Part shown: piece by piece, positions 1-8,029 of the stretch
Numbering within the stretch: the stretch's first letter is position 1
Layout: each line of letters begins with the position of its first letter
Source: Azoarcus_F sp048158365
GTDB taxonomy: Bacteria > Pseudomonadota > Gammaproteobacteria > Burkholderiales > Rhodocyclaceae
Length of the DNA: 64,000 nucleotides
Assembly: GCA_048158365.1 (NCBI GenBank)
Contig: JBLLNL010000005.1
Strand: one strand, 5' to 3'
The notes under the pieces: model-generated
What the model saw: the letters and a program-made list of their open reading frames with translations, nothing else
The model's database searches: none
Told to the model about the DNA's origin: nothing
Translations under genes and position numbers: made by a program

Positions 1-143
1 GAGGTCCGGCGACAATTGGGTCGTATCAATGCGTACCGGGGGCTCTCAGCCCTTGAGCGGTCCCTGCACCACTGGTGCGCCGTTGGCGAACGAATTGGAG
101 GCCAGCGCCATGCTGACAGAACGCCGTTCTTGATTCCTTCTCA

Positions 144-166
144 ACTGGTCTATAGACTGGTCTATA
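144..166 (+). promoter_or_regulatory. tandem repeat operator of the toxin-antitoxin operon
   Basis: The 11-mer ACTGGTCTATA occurs twice in direct orientation, at 144-154 and 156-166. The junction forms the perfect palindrome GTCTATAGAC (148-157). The block ends 16 bp before the antitoxin start. Phd/YefM antitoxins usually repress their own operon by binding short palindromes at this position, so an autoregulatory operator is inferred. The A+T-rich core may also hold the -10 region. Confidence 0.5.
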
Positions 167-182
167 TCGACCGGAGAACATC

Positions 183-428
183 ATGAACCTTGAAATCGGC
201 TCGTATGAGGCCAAAACGAAACTCCCGGAGTTGCTCCGCGGCGTGCAGGCGGGCAAACGCTACACGATCACCCTGCGTGGCGAGCCGATTGCCGATCTGG
301 TGCCGGCCGAAGGCACCAAACAAGCGGATCTCGTGGCGGCCGTCGAGGCAATGCGTCAGTTCATGCGCGCAGCGCCGCCCGTCACGGGTATCGATCTCAA
401 GGCGCTGATCAACGAGGGGCGGGCATGA
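183..428 (+). CDS. Phd/YefM-family antitoxin
   Basis: This 81-residue protein has the usual antitoxin layout: an N-terminal DNA-binding half beginning MNLEIGSYEAKTKLPELL and containing the family-typical YTITLRGEPIADLVP strand, then a short helical tail (about residues 50-81) that would bind the toxin. A GGAGA ribosome site lies just upstream. Its stop overlaps the start of the PIN toxin gene by 4 bp (ATGA), so the two are translationally coupled. It is expected to neutralise the downstream nuclease and repress the operon through the repeats at 144-166. The family call rests on sequence pattern; the cognate pairing is inferred from the overlap. Confidence 0.88.
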   Translation: MNLEIGSYEAKTKLPELLRGVQAGKRYTITLRGEPIADLVPAEGTKQADLVAAVEAMRQFMRAAPPVTGIDLKALINEGRA

Positions 429-850
429 GCTTCGTGCTCGACAACTCGGTAGCGATGTGCTGGCTGCTGGTTGATGGAAAGCCTGCTGACGTGGCTTACG
501 CCGAAACCGTGCTGGGCGCACTGCGTGAACGGCAGGCGCTGGTCCCTTCTCTGTGGGCTCTGGAGGCTTCCAGTGTCATCGCCAGAGCTGAGGCCAAAGG
601 GCTTCTTACCGAGGCCCGATCACAGGCGTTCGTCTTCCTCCTGGAGCGGCTGAATATCGCGACGGATACGGCCACGGCGGCGCACGCCCTGAGCGACACC
701 CTGCACCTGGCGCGCCGTTACAAGCTGCCGGCCTACGACGCGGCGTACCTGGAATTGGCTCTGCGAACCGGCTCACCGCTTGCAACGCTGGACGCAGATC
801 TCAAGAAAGCGGCGAAGGCCGCGGGGGTCAAACCGTTCGTCCCTGATTGA
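425..850 (+). CDS. PIN-domain ribonuclease toxin (VapC-like)
   Basis: This 141-residue PIN-domain protein of normal VapC length probably cleaves RNA in the cytoplasm using Mg2+ or Mn2+. The acidic residues expected of the active site are visible: D6 in the opening FVLDNS, E47 in ALEAS, D105 in AYDAAYLELA and D123 in ATLDADL. It starts within the last codons of the antitoxin gene, a normal TA layout with the antitoxin first. A Phd-type antitoxin with a VapC-type toxin is a known combination. No truncation or frameshift is visible, so the module looks functional. Confidence 0.88.
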   Translation: MSFVLDNSVAMCWLLVDGKPADVAYAETVLGALRERQALVPSLWALEASSVIARAEAKGLLTEARSQAFVFLLERLNIATDTATAAHALSDTLHLARRYKLPAYDAAYLELALRTGSPLATLDADLKKAAKAAGVKPFVPD

Positions 851-1128
851 CCCGCGGAGAGTCGGCACCCAGCCCATTGCCAGTCCAACGCCAAGGCTGC
901 TGGCGAACACAGCAAGCGCCTCGTGCGGTTGGATCGGCAGCCACATGCCGGCACTCGCGTGTCCCGCCGGGAAGCAGTACCCTGCCTGCCAGCCTTGCGG
1001 TACCGCGTCGAGCAGGCGCAGGAGCGGGCAGGGGCCGCCGTACCCGAACCCCGCTGGGTGCCTGTTCTGCCGGATCGTTCCGGCCTAGAATGTGGATGAA
1101 TCCCTGCACAAGCCTGACGGAGCCCCTC

Positions 1129-1554
1129 ATGACCAACCGGACAATATCCTTCATCGTCAAGGACCAGAACCCGCTGGTGCTGCGTCCCACTGACACCGTG
1201 AAGCACGCCTGCGAATCCATGTACGAACGGCGGGTCGGCGCAGTGCTGGTCGTGGACGGCCACAGGAAGCTGCGCGGCATCTTCACCGGACGCGACGTGG
1301 TGCGGGTGATGGCGAGCAATCCCGCCGGCGGCGAGACCCTGCTGAAGGACGTGATGACCCAGGCGCCCGACACGATACTGGCCGGCAGCACGGCAATCGA
1401 GGCCCTGCGCGCGATGGGCGACGGCGGCTACCGCCACCTGCCGGTGCTGGACGCCGACGGCAAGGTGCTCGGCATCGTGTCCCGCAGCGACTTCAAGGGC
1501 CTGGAACTCGACAAGTTCGAGGACGAAGTCAGCCTGTGGGAACGGATCTGCTGA
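1129..1554 (+). CDS. stand-alone CBS-pair protein
   Basis: This 141-residue cytosolic protein consists almost only of two CBS motifs, at about residues 8-65 (ending GIFTGRDVVRVM) and 72-130 (ending GIVSRSDFKG). CBS pairs bind adenine nucleotides and act as energy or redox sensors, but the partner is unknown. I chose the ATG at 1129 because the protein then begins directly with the first CBS motif; the longer upstream reading frame is low-complexity. The 278 bp between the toxin gene and this gene hold nothing I recognise. A second stand-alone CBS-pair gene lies at 14670-15104. Confidence 0.8.
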   Translation: MTNRTISFIVKDQNPLVLRPTDTVKHACESMYERRVGAVLVVDGHRKLRGIFTGRDVVRVMASNPAGGETLLKDVMTQAPDTILAGSTAIEALRAMGDGGYRHLPVLDADGKVLGIVSRSDFKGLELDKFEDEVSLWERIC

Positions 1555-1575
1555 AGACAGCGAAACCCGGGCGCA

Positions 1576-2013
1576 TCAGCCGAGCACGCCCTGCGTCAGC
1601 GCGGCCAGCACGAGGTAGCGCCCGGCCTTCGCGACGGTCACGATGAGCACGAAGCTCCACAAGGGTTCGCGCATCACGCCCGCGATTACCGTGAGCGGGT
1701 CGCCGATGATCGGCATCCAGCTCAGCAACAGCGACCACCTGCCGTAGCGGTGGTAGTTCGCCTGGGCCTTTTCGAGGCGCTCGGGCCGCACCGGAAACCA
1801 CGGCCGGTCGCGCCAGTGTTCGAGGTAGAGCCCGAGCAGCCAGTTCACCACCGATCCGAGCACGTTGCCGGCGGTGGCCACCACGATCAACGCCCACGGC
1901 GGATGCGCGCCATTGACCAGCAGGCCGACCAGCACCGCCTCGGACTGCAGCGGCAGCAGCGTGGCCGCGCCGAACGCGGACAGGAACAGGGCGACATAGG
2001 CTGCAGAGATCAT
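1576..2013 (-). CDS. YqaA/DedA-like small membrane protein
   Basis: This 145-residue integral membrane protein resembles the YqaA branch of the DedA/SNARE-associated superfamily. Visible features are a hydrophobic N-terminus (ISAAYVALFLSAFGAATLLP), an SEAVLVGLLV stretch, a glycine-containing GNVLGSVVNWLLG helix and a later WMPIIGDPLTVIAG motif typical of the family. The internal ATG at 2013 was preferred over a 47-codon upstream extension that is polar and low-complexity. Family members are linked to envelope homeostasis and lipid transport, but this protein's function is unknown. It converges on the CBS gene. Confidence 0.75.
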   Translation of the reverse strand: MISAAYVALFLSAFGAATLLPLQSEAVLVGLLVNGAHPPWALIVVATAGNVLGSVVNWLLGLYLEHWRDRPWFPVRPERLEKAQANYHRYGRWSLLLSWMPIIGDPLTVIAGVMREPLWSFVLIVTVAKAGRYLVLAALTQGVLG

Positions 2014-2251
2014 CGGGGAAGGCTCGTGACGGTCATGCACGGACTGCGCCGTGCGGGATTGGTTCGGATCCGGGGCTGCGCTGCCGCCGGCGTTCGCACA
2101 ATCGTACGCCTGGCGCCCGTCATTCTTGGCGGACGCGCGCTTTCGGGCCATCATCGGGCAGAAGCCCGCTGAGGGCGGATTTCAGCGAAAGGCGCCGCCG
2201 ACGAACGCATGCGGCCGGCCGCCGACGACCAGCAACCGACGGGAGGCGACG

Positions 2252-2368
2252 ATGATCATTGGCGTGCCGCGAGAGATCAAGGTGCATGAATACCGCGTGG
2301 GGCTCACGCCGGCCAGCGTGCGCGAGGCGGTGGCGCACGGTCACCATGTCGTCTTTTGCAATCACTGA
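2252..2368 (+). pseudogene. 5' remnant of alanine dehydrogenase (ald)
   Basis: A GGGAGG ribosome site followed by ATG opens a 38-codon frame beginning MIIGVPREIKVHEYRVGLTP. This is the characteristic start of alanine dehydrogenase and the related transhydrogenase alpha subunit. The frame continues through an ASVREAVAHGHHVVF segment and then hits TGA at 2366-2368. Full-length enzymes are about 370 residues, so roughly 90 percent is missing, and no downstream fragment is visible because the M32 peptidase gene begins 23 bp later. The initiation region is intact, so a short peptide may still be made. Confidence 0.7.
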
Positions 2369-2391
2369 CCCCGACCGCCCGGAAGACACCC

Positions 2392-3888
2392 ATGCCCACA
2401 TCGCCCGCCTACGCCGAACTGGTGTCCGTTCATGCCCGGCTGTATCGACTCGAGCATGTCGAATCGATGCTGTCGTGGGACCGCAGCACGATGATGCCGC
2501 CTGGCGGCAGCGCCGCGCGGGCTGCGGCGGATGCGGAGCTACGCAGTCTGATCCACGGCATGCGGCGCGCCCCGCGGCTTGCCGAGTTGATCCAGCGCGC
2601 CGAGGACGAGCCGCTCGACCCGTTCGAACGTGCGAACCTGCGCGAGATCCGACGCGACTGGCGCGACGCCAACGCGCTGCCCGAAACGCTGGTGGCCGCC
2701 ATGTCCTTGGCCGCCGCGCGCTGCGAACACGCCTGGCGCAGTCAGCGCCCCGCCAATGACTGGGCGGGTTTTCTGGACAACTTCCGCGAGGTGGTGCATT
2801 TCGCGCGGGAGGAGGCGCTGCGCCTGGCCGATGCGACCGGACTCGCCCCTTACGACACGCTGGTCGACCGGTACGAACTGGGCATGACCGGTGCGTTGCT
2901 CGACCGTCTGTTCGGTGCGCTGCAGGCCTGGTTGCCGGACCTGATCACGCGTGCGCAGCAGGTGCGGCGTGACGAGGCCGTCGTCGTTCCCGCAGGGCCG
3001 TTTCCGGTCGACACTCAACGTGCGCTGGGCCGCGCGGTGATGGACGTGTTCGGTTTCGACTTCGACGCCGGACGGCTCGACGAAAGCACCCATCCGTTCA
3101 CCGGCGGCGTGCCGGAAGACGTGCGGGTCACGACCCGCTATCGCGACGATGACTTCCTGTCCGCGCTGTACGCGACGATTCACGAGACCGGCCACGCGCG
3201 CTACGCCCAGGGCCTGCCGCGGGCGTGGCTGGGCCAGCCGGTGGGGCGGCCGCGCTCGTACGCGATCCACGAGAGCCAGAGCCTGTTCCTGGAGATGCAG
3301 GTAGGGCGTAGCCGCGCCTTTGCCGAGGTGCTGGCGCCGATGCTGCGCACTCACCTGGGCAAACGGGCCGGATTCGATGCCGACAACCTGTACCGGTTGC
3401 TGACGCGGGTCGCCCCCGGGAAGATCCGGGTGTCGGCCGACGAACTGACCTACCCCGCACACGTCATGGTGCGCTACCGGGTCGAGCGCGCGCTGATTTC
3501 GGGCGAGATCGAGGCCGAGGACATCCCGGCACAATGGGACGAGGGCATGATGACGCTGCTCGGCGTCGATACCCGCGGCGACTACCGTGACGGCTGCATG
3601 CAGGATGTGCACTGGCCAGGAGGTGCGTTCGGCTACTTCCCGACCTACACGCTGGGCGCGATGTATGCCGCGCAATGGGCCGCCACGCTGCGATGCGCGG
3701 TACCGGACGTGGATGCACGCATCGCTACAGGCGACCTGCACCCGCTGTTCGACTGGCTCGGCACGAACGTCTGGTCGCAGGCCAGTCGCTGGGAGACGCG
3801 CGAACTGGCGCGGCAGGCGAGCGGATCGAACCTCGATCCGGCCCATTTCCGCACGCATCTGGAGGCACGCTACGGCGGCACGCCGTGA
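2392..3888 (+). CDS. M32-family carboxypeptidase (Taq type)
   Basis: This 498-residue zinc metallocarboxypeptidase, close to the usual family length, would remove C-terminal residues from peptides in the cytosol. The zinc motif HETGH spans H264-H268, and the HESQS motif at 293-297 supplies the expected third ligand (E294). The N-terminus carries the family-typical LSWDRSTMMPPGG sequence. The ATG at 2392 has a GGAAG site 7 bp upstream and gives the usual family N-terminus. The gene sits right behind the alanine dehydrogenase remnant, so its present promoter may be the one that formerly served that gene. No missing catalytic residue is seen. Confidence 0.93.
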   Translation: MPTSPAYAELVSVHARLYRLEHVESMLSWDRSTMMPPGGSAARAAADAELRSLIHGMRRAPRLAELIQRAEDEPLDPFERANLREIRRDWRDANALPETLVAAMSLAAARCEHAWRSQRPANDWAGFLDNFREVVHFAREEALRLADATGLAPYDTLVDRYELGMTGALLDRLFGALQAWLPDLITRAQQVRRDEAVVVPAGPFPVDTQRALGRAVMDVFGFDFDAGRLDESTHPFTGGVPEDVRVTTRYRDDDFLSALYATIHETGHARYAQGLPRAWLGQPVGRPRSYAIHESQSLFLEMQVGRSRAFAEVLAPMLRTHLGKRAGFDADNLYRLLTRVAPGKIRVSADELTYPAHVMVRYRVERALISGEIEAEDIPAQWDEGMMTLLGVDTRGDYRDGCMQDVHWPGGAFGYFPTYTLGAMYAAQWAATLRCAVPDVDARIATGDLHPLFDWLGTNVWSQASRWETRELARQASGSNLDPAHFRTHLEARYGGTP

Positions 3889-3933
3889 CGCACCATGACG
3901 CGCGACGACGTCAGGCGCCGCGCGCCGATCCGG

Positions 3934-4134
3934 TCATTCGATGCGGGTCGGATGGTGCCGTTTCAGGATCTCGACGACCCCCGCTTCGATCGCCTCCGGG
4001 ACCATGACTTTCAACTGCGTCTTTTCGTCGTCGCGATACAGCTCTTCGCTCGGCAAACCGTCGGCGACCAGTTCATTGACCGCGTTGGTCAGGGCTTGTG
4101 CGTTGTCGTAGGTTGCGGTGATGGTCTTGCTCAT
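3934..4134 (-). CDS. small conserved hypothetical protein
   Basis: This 66-residue soluble protein begins MSKTITATYDNAQALTNAVN and has an alternating strand-helix pattern that loosely resembles one repeat of the general stress 17M/YflT-type domain. That resemblance is weak and is only a suggestion. A perfect AGGAGG ribosome site lies about 5 bp upstream of the ATG, which strongly supports real translation. It converges on the M32 peptidase gene with a 45-bp gap. No membrane segment, signal peptide or cysteine is present. Confidence 0.65.
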   Translation of the reverse strand: MSKTITATYDNAQALTNAVNELVADGLPSEELYRDDEKTQLKVMVPEAIEAGVVEILKRHHPTRIE

Positions 4135-4473
4135 GGAATCCTCCTGTGCGTCGATCGTCGATGGAAGAACGCGCAGCCGCCTCCCCTCTGACTTTAGTTT
4201 GCATGTTGCCGGTTTTCAATCGCGGTCCGGCCAGACCCGGATGCGCGGTCATTTAAAACCGGAACGTTCCATCCGGTTCAATGGGTCTAGACTGGCACGC
4301 TAGCGGCGACCGAAACACTGCCCCCGATCCTGGGAAATGGCAATTCGTCGCCGAGATGCTTTAATGGAAATTCAGCCAAGACGTATGGACGCTCGAAGTT
4401 CGAGCACGCACGGGCGCAGCCAGACCACCGGGTCCGAACAGCCCGCCCGCCAGCAATGAAAGGGGAGAATCAG
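4135..4473. other. intergenic region between divergent genes
   Basis: These 339 bp hold no coding frame I can support. They separate two divergent genes and must contain both promoters. Visible sequence features are the 7-bp perfect inverted repeat GCTCGAA-G-TTCGAGC (4391-4405) and the palindrome GGAACGTTCC (about 4263-4272). Either could be an operator, but no regulator can be assigned. Confidence 0.4.
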
Positions 4474-5685
4474 ATGGTGCCGGGCAAACTCGAAACAACA
4501 CCGATTACGACACGCTCACGACCCGCACGAAATCCGATCGCGATCGGGTTGGCCGTGTTGCTGACGCTGTCCTTGCACACGGTTGCACTGGCGGATACGC
4601 ATCAGGCGGCGCCGGCGGGCGCGATGCAGGCCGATGATGCGGTGAAGGCACTGGATCAGCAGCTCACCGCAGCCCAGGAAGCCACGCGTGCGGCCGAACT
4701 GCAACGCGACGAGGCCCTAGCGCAGGTGATTGCCGAGCGGCGCACGCGCGAGGAGGCCGCGGCGGCCCTCGCGGCGCGCGAGGCCGAACTCGCAGAGGCC
4801 GGCAGGACGGCCGCCGCGAGCGCAGACGAGCTCGCTCAGTTGCGCGGGGCGCTGGAGGCGGCGCAGGCCCGCGTTACCGAAGCCGATGCCGCGTACGCGG
4901 CACTCGAAGCCGAACTGGCCAGCGCACGCAGCGCTGCCAGCGCCAGCGAGTCGGAACTGGAACGCCTGCGCACGCAACTGGTCGGCGCCGAGTCGGCCCG
5001 CGACGAAGCGACCGCGATGCTCGCCACGCGCGACGCCGAACTCGCCGAGGCGCGCACGGCCGCCGCCACCGGCGCGGAGGAGCTGGACCGGTTGCGTTCT
5101 TCGCTCGACGCGGCCATGTCGGAGCGCGACGCGGCGCGGTCGGAACTCGACTCGGCGAGCAAGCTGCTGGCCGAGGCCGAGGCGGGTCGCCAGGCGCTCA
5201 CCGACCAGCTGGCCGCGGCCGCGCGCGACGCCCAGGCGCTTGCTGCACGCGCAGACGCCGCGACCGCGGAAATTGAGTCACAGCGGGTGGCACTGTCGTC
5301 TCTGCAGGCCGAGCTCGAAGATGTGCGCACGCGGCTCGCGCCGGACGAGGGCGGGACGGCATCGGTGGAGGCGGCGCGGGTCGCCGCCGCCGAGGCGACG
5401 GCAATCTACGTGGAGCTCGCGCAGCGCTACCGTCGCAACGTGACGCCGGAGCAACGGATGGAGCTGGAGGAAGCCGCAAAGGAACAGGCCGCCGCCCAGA
5501 CCTTCGTCGCACGCATCACCGGGGCCCGAGGCCTCTACTTGGTCCGCCCGCTGGACACGCTGGCCATCATCGCGACGCGATTCTATGGCGACAGCGCGCT
5601 GTGGCCGCGACTGCACGATGCGAACCGCCATGTACTCGGAAACCCTGACCACGTGGAGACCGGCCTGACGCTTGTGGTGCCCTGA
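4474..5685 (+). CDS. exported alanine-rich coiled-coil protein with C-terminal LysM-like domain
   Basis: This 403-residue protein has three parts. A signal peptide has its hydrophobic core at about residues 22-40 and a probable cleavage after ALA40. A long A/E/R-rich heptad region (about 50-340) is predicted to form an extended coiled coil. The C-terminus (about 355-403) resembles LysM: YLVRPLDTLAIIATRFYGD, then a W-P-L segment and a GLTLVVP end. It probably sits in the periplasm or outer envelope and binds peptidoglycan. I preferred the ATG at 4474 over 4456 because AGGGGAG lies 7-8 bp upstream. The coiled-coil section contains near-repeats of about 70 residues (AELAEA..TAA motifs), consistent with internal duplication. 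Confidence 0.72.
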   Translation: MVPGKLETTPITTRSRPARNPIAIGLAVLLTLSLHTVALADTHQAAPAGAMQADDAVKALDQQLTAAQEATRAAELQRDEALAQVIAERRTREEAAAALAAREAELAEAGRTAAASADELAQLRGALEAAQARVTEADAAYAALEAELASARSAASASESELERLRTQLVGAESARDEATAMLATRDAELAEARTAAATGAEELDRLRSSLDAAMSERDAARSELDSASKLLAEAEAGRQALTDQLAAAARDAQALAARADAATAEIESQRVALSSLQAELEDVRTRLAPDEGGTASVEAARVAAAEATAIYVELAQRYRRNVTPEQRMELEEAAKEQAAAQTFVARITGARGLYLVRPLDTLAIIATRFYGDSALWPRLHDANRHVLGNPDHVETGLTLVVP

Positions 5686-5692
5686 GCAGCGC

Positions 5693-5908
5693 TCATTCGG
5701 GCAACGGGATGAATTCGATGTCGTCGCCCGGAACCTTGGGAAAGCGCCCTTCCTCCCAGTCGCGCCTGGCCTGTTCGATGCGGCCCTTGCGGCTCGCGAC
5801 GAAATTCCAGTCGATGAAGCGCGAGCCGAGGTGTGCGCCGCCGATGACCGCGATGCGCGATTCCTCGGTCGCGTCGACGACGACGCCCGGCGCTGTTCGC
5901 CGGTTCGC
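5693..5908 (-). pseudogene. 3' remnant of a pirin-family gene
   Basis: On the minus strand an open stretch encodes a peptide containing IAVIGGAHLGSRFIDWNFVA, then RKGRIEQARRDWEEGRFPKV and a GDDIEFIPLPE end before TGA. This is the C-terminal signature of YhhW-type pirins, which are about 280 residues long. Only about 65 residues remain. The frame begins directly after the stop of ppnN, with no start codon or ribosome site of its own, so the first three quarters are lost. It is most likely a deletion relic. Confidence 0.72.
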
Positions 5909-7309
5909 TCACGCCGTGTCGGTGACGACCTTGTAGCAGGGACGATAGGCGCTGCCGGCCAGTTTCATCCGGCCCTGCTCGACGAACGACGACAGCAGCA
6001 CGTCCATCGGGCCCATGATCGCCGGGTCGCCGAGGATCTCGAACAGGCCGTGTTTCTCAATCGACAGGATGCCCTCGTTCTTGACGTTGCCGGCGACGAC
6101 CCCGGAGAAGGCGCGACGCAGGTTCGCGGCCAGCAGATGGGCCGGCTGCTTGCGGTGCAGGCTGAGCTTGCGCATGTTCTGGTGCGTGGGCCGGAAGGGT
6201 TTCTGGAAGTCGTGGTCGATGCGCAGCAGCCAGTTGAAATAGTAGGCGTCTCCGGTGTCCTTGCGATGGGCGCGCACGTCCGCGATGCCGGCCTGGATCT
6301 CGCGCGCGACCGCCACCGGGTCGTCGATGATGATCTTGTACAGTCGCTGGGCCTCGGCCCCCAGGGTCTGGCCGATGAAACCGTCGATCCGCCGGAAATA
6401 CGCCTCGGCACTGCCGGGCCCGGTGAACACCAGCGGAAACGGCACGCCCGCGTTGTCGGGATGCAGCAGGATGCCGAGCACGTACAGGATTTCCTCGGCC
6501 GTGCCGACGCCGCCCGGAAACACGACGAAGCCATGACCGGCGCGAACGAAACCTTCGAGGCGCTTCTCGACATCCGGGAAGATCACCAGCTCATTGACGA
6601 TGGGGTTGGGCGCCTCGGCCGCAATGATGCCCGGCTCGGTGAAACCGAGATAGCGTGCATGGGCCAGCCGCTGCTTGGCATGACCGATCGTGGCGCCCTT
6701 CATCGGTCCCTTCATCGCCCCCGGGCCGCAACCGGTGCACACGTCCAGACCGCGCAGCCCCAGCTGGTATCCGACCCGCTTGGTGTAGTCGTACTCCTCG
6801 CGACTGATCGAATGCCCGCCCCAGCAAACGACCATGTTCGGATGGTCGATCGGCTGCACGACGCCAGCGTTGCGCAGAATGTGGAAGACCGCGTCGGTGA
6901 TGCCCTCGGAGCTGCCCAGGTCGAAGCGCGCACCCGTGCTGCCGCCGATCTCCTGGCTGGCATAGATCACGTCGCGCAACACCGTGAACAGGTGTTCCTG
7001 GATGCCGCGGATCATCACGCCATCGACGAAGGCGCTGGCCGGTGCGCCCCGGATGTCGAGCTTGATGCCGCGCGAGCGCTGCACGATGTCGATCTCGAAG
7101 GAGCGGTAGCGCTGCAACAGTTCCCGACCGTCATCGAGCTCGTTGCCGCAGTTGAGCACCGCCAGCGAACAATTGCGGAAGAGCTCGTGCAGGCCGCCCT
7201 GGCCGTGATCGGACAAGGCGAGCGCCTCGGCGCGGGACAGCACCTCCATGCGTCCGACCGGAGAGATCTGCGCATCGACGACTTCAGAGTCCATATTGGG
7301 GTTCTTCAT
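5909..7309 (-). CDS. ppnN: pyrimidine/purine nucleotide 5'-monophosphate nucleosidase (PpnN/YgdH)
   Basis: This 466-residue protein matches the PpnN/YgdH type in length and layout. It hydrolyses nucleoside monophosphates to base and ribose 5-phosphate for nucleotide salvage, and in E. coli is stimulated by (p)ppGpp. The central LOG/lysine-decarboxylase-like domain carries CTGCGPGAMKGPMKGA (about residues 190-205) and the catalytic PGGVGTAEE motif (about 270). The flanking N- and C-terminal regulatory extensions are present. The track start at 7309 gives MKNPNMDSE; the second ATG five codons later is an alternative. The pirin remnant follows the stop at once. Confidence 0.85.
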   Translation of the reverse strand: MKNPNMDSEVVDAQISPVGRMEVLSRAEALALSDHGQGGLHELFRNCSLAVLNCGNELDDGRELLQRYRSFEIDIVQRSRGIKLDIRGAPASAFVDGVMIRGIQEHLFTVLRDVIYASQEIGGSTGARFDLGSSEGITDAVFHILRNAGVVQPIDHPNMVVCWGGHSISREEYDYTKRVGYQLGLRGLDVCTGCGPGAMKGPMKGATIGHAKQRLAHARYLGFTEPGIIAAEAPNPIVNELVIFPDVEKRLEGFVRAGHGFVVFPGGVGTAEEILYVLGILLHPDNAGVPFPLVFTGPGSAEAYFRRIDGFIGQTLGAEAQRLYKIIIDDPVAVAREIQAGIADVRAHRKDTGDAYYFNWLLRIDHDFQKPFRPTHQNMRKLSLHRKQPAHLLAANLRRAFSGVVAGNVKNEGILSIEKHGLFEILGDPAIMGPMDVLLSSFVEQGRMKLAGSAYRPCYKVVTDTA

Positions 7310-7447
7310 GCTTGAGTAAAGTGGTCAGCCCTGTTGATCATCATTTGGACCCGAACCACCGCCGGTCGTTGTGGTCCTTGCGATCGCCTAGCCTCACCGC
7401 GACGCCGCGCAGTGCAGTGGGCCACGAAGGGTATCGGAGATCGGCCT

Positions 7448-7714
7448 TCAGCGCGACTTGTGCGCGCGCGGCTTGTGTTCCCGCGGCCTGGGTTGCTTGT
7501 ACTTTCTGAATATCTCGCGCACGTCCCGCTGCGCCCGCTCCAGCGTGCACAAGCCGGGATCGTCATCATGCAGCGTGAAGAAGTCGTCCGCCTGCGCACG
7601 CATCACCAGCTGGATCGCCGCATCTTCCTCCATCGTGTAGATTTCGGTGAGCAGGGTCGCGACCTCGTCGAGATAGGCCTCGTAGGTCATGTGTTCGGCT
7701 TGGGGCATGGTCAT
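7448..7714 (-). CDS. small conserved hypothetical protein
   Basis: This 88-residue acidic protein, beginning MTMPQAEHMTYEAYLDEV, is mostly helical and ends in a basic tail rich in R, K, P and H (from about residue 74). There is no signal, membrane segment or known motif. The start at 7714 is the first ATG giving the compact acidic domain; a second ATG two codons downstream is possible. The gene precedes ppnN on the same strand with a 138-bp gap, so cotranscription is possible. I do not recognise the family. Confidence 0.55.
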   Translation of the reverse strand: MTMPQAEHMTYEAYLDEVATLLTEIYTMEEDAAIQLVMRAQADDFFTLHDDDPGLCTLERAQRDVREIFRKYKQPRPREHKPRAHKSR

Positions 7715-8029
7715 TCGCTCGATGGACGATCGGTGGCAGGGTGCTGCGGACTGCGATTGTGCCACCGTGACCGGGCCGAATGCGCAACTGTGCGTGTCAT
7801 CGGCCATTCGATGTCGAAGCGGTCGGACGAGTTCTGCGGCGATGTTCGTCCCCTTGCACTCAAATCGGTTGGCATCAATGCCGCGGGGAAGCCTGCGGCC
7901 TCAAAAAGGCGACCCGTCATTGCGTGCAAAACTTACTATATACGGGCCGATTAAAGAACACATGCTTGACGCAGATCCATTTCTGCATGCAATCTAGAGC
8001 CACCCTTGACGAAATGGAGAGAACGTAAA
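7715..8029 (+). promoter_or_regulatory. divergent upstream region with paired TGCATGCA-type palindromes
   Basis: This 315-bp gene-free region lies before the metalloenzyme-like gene. It contains TTGCGTGCAA at 7920-7929 and CTGCATGCAA at 7983-7992, whose centres are 63 bp apart (six helical turns). The second is followed by TCTA, giving the 13-mer TGCATGCAATCTA (7984-7996), which recurs exactly at 13806-13818 before dctP. I infer operators for the GntR protein encoded at 9826-10524. The stretch between the two sites is A+T-rich, but I see no convincing -35/-10 pair. A GGAGA site at 8016-8020 precedes the ATG. Confidence 0.6.

Noticed and set aside
1..186. Open plus frame from the window edge ending TGA over the antitoxin start (ATGA)
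   Set aside because: The tail could be the end of an upstream gene, but the peptide is not recognisable and it includes the tandem operator repeats; the window edge prevents a decision.
2539..3858. Long minus-strand frame (439 codons) opposite the M32 peptidase gene
   Set aside because: It has the composition of a high-GC antisense shadow (R, H, Q and G rich), shows no family motifs, and the opposite strand encodes a complete enzyme.
5672..7315. Plus-strand frame of 547 codons opposite ppnN
   Set aside because: It mirrors ppnN codons with no recognisable domain; ppnN has intact motifs and length.
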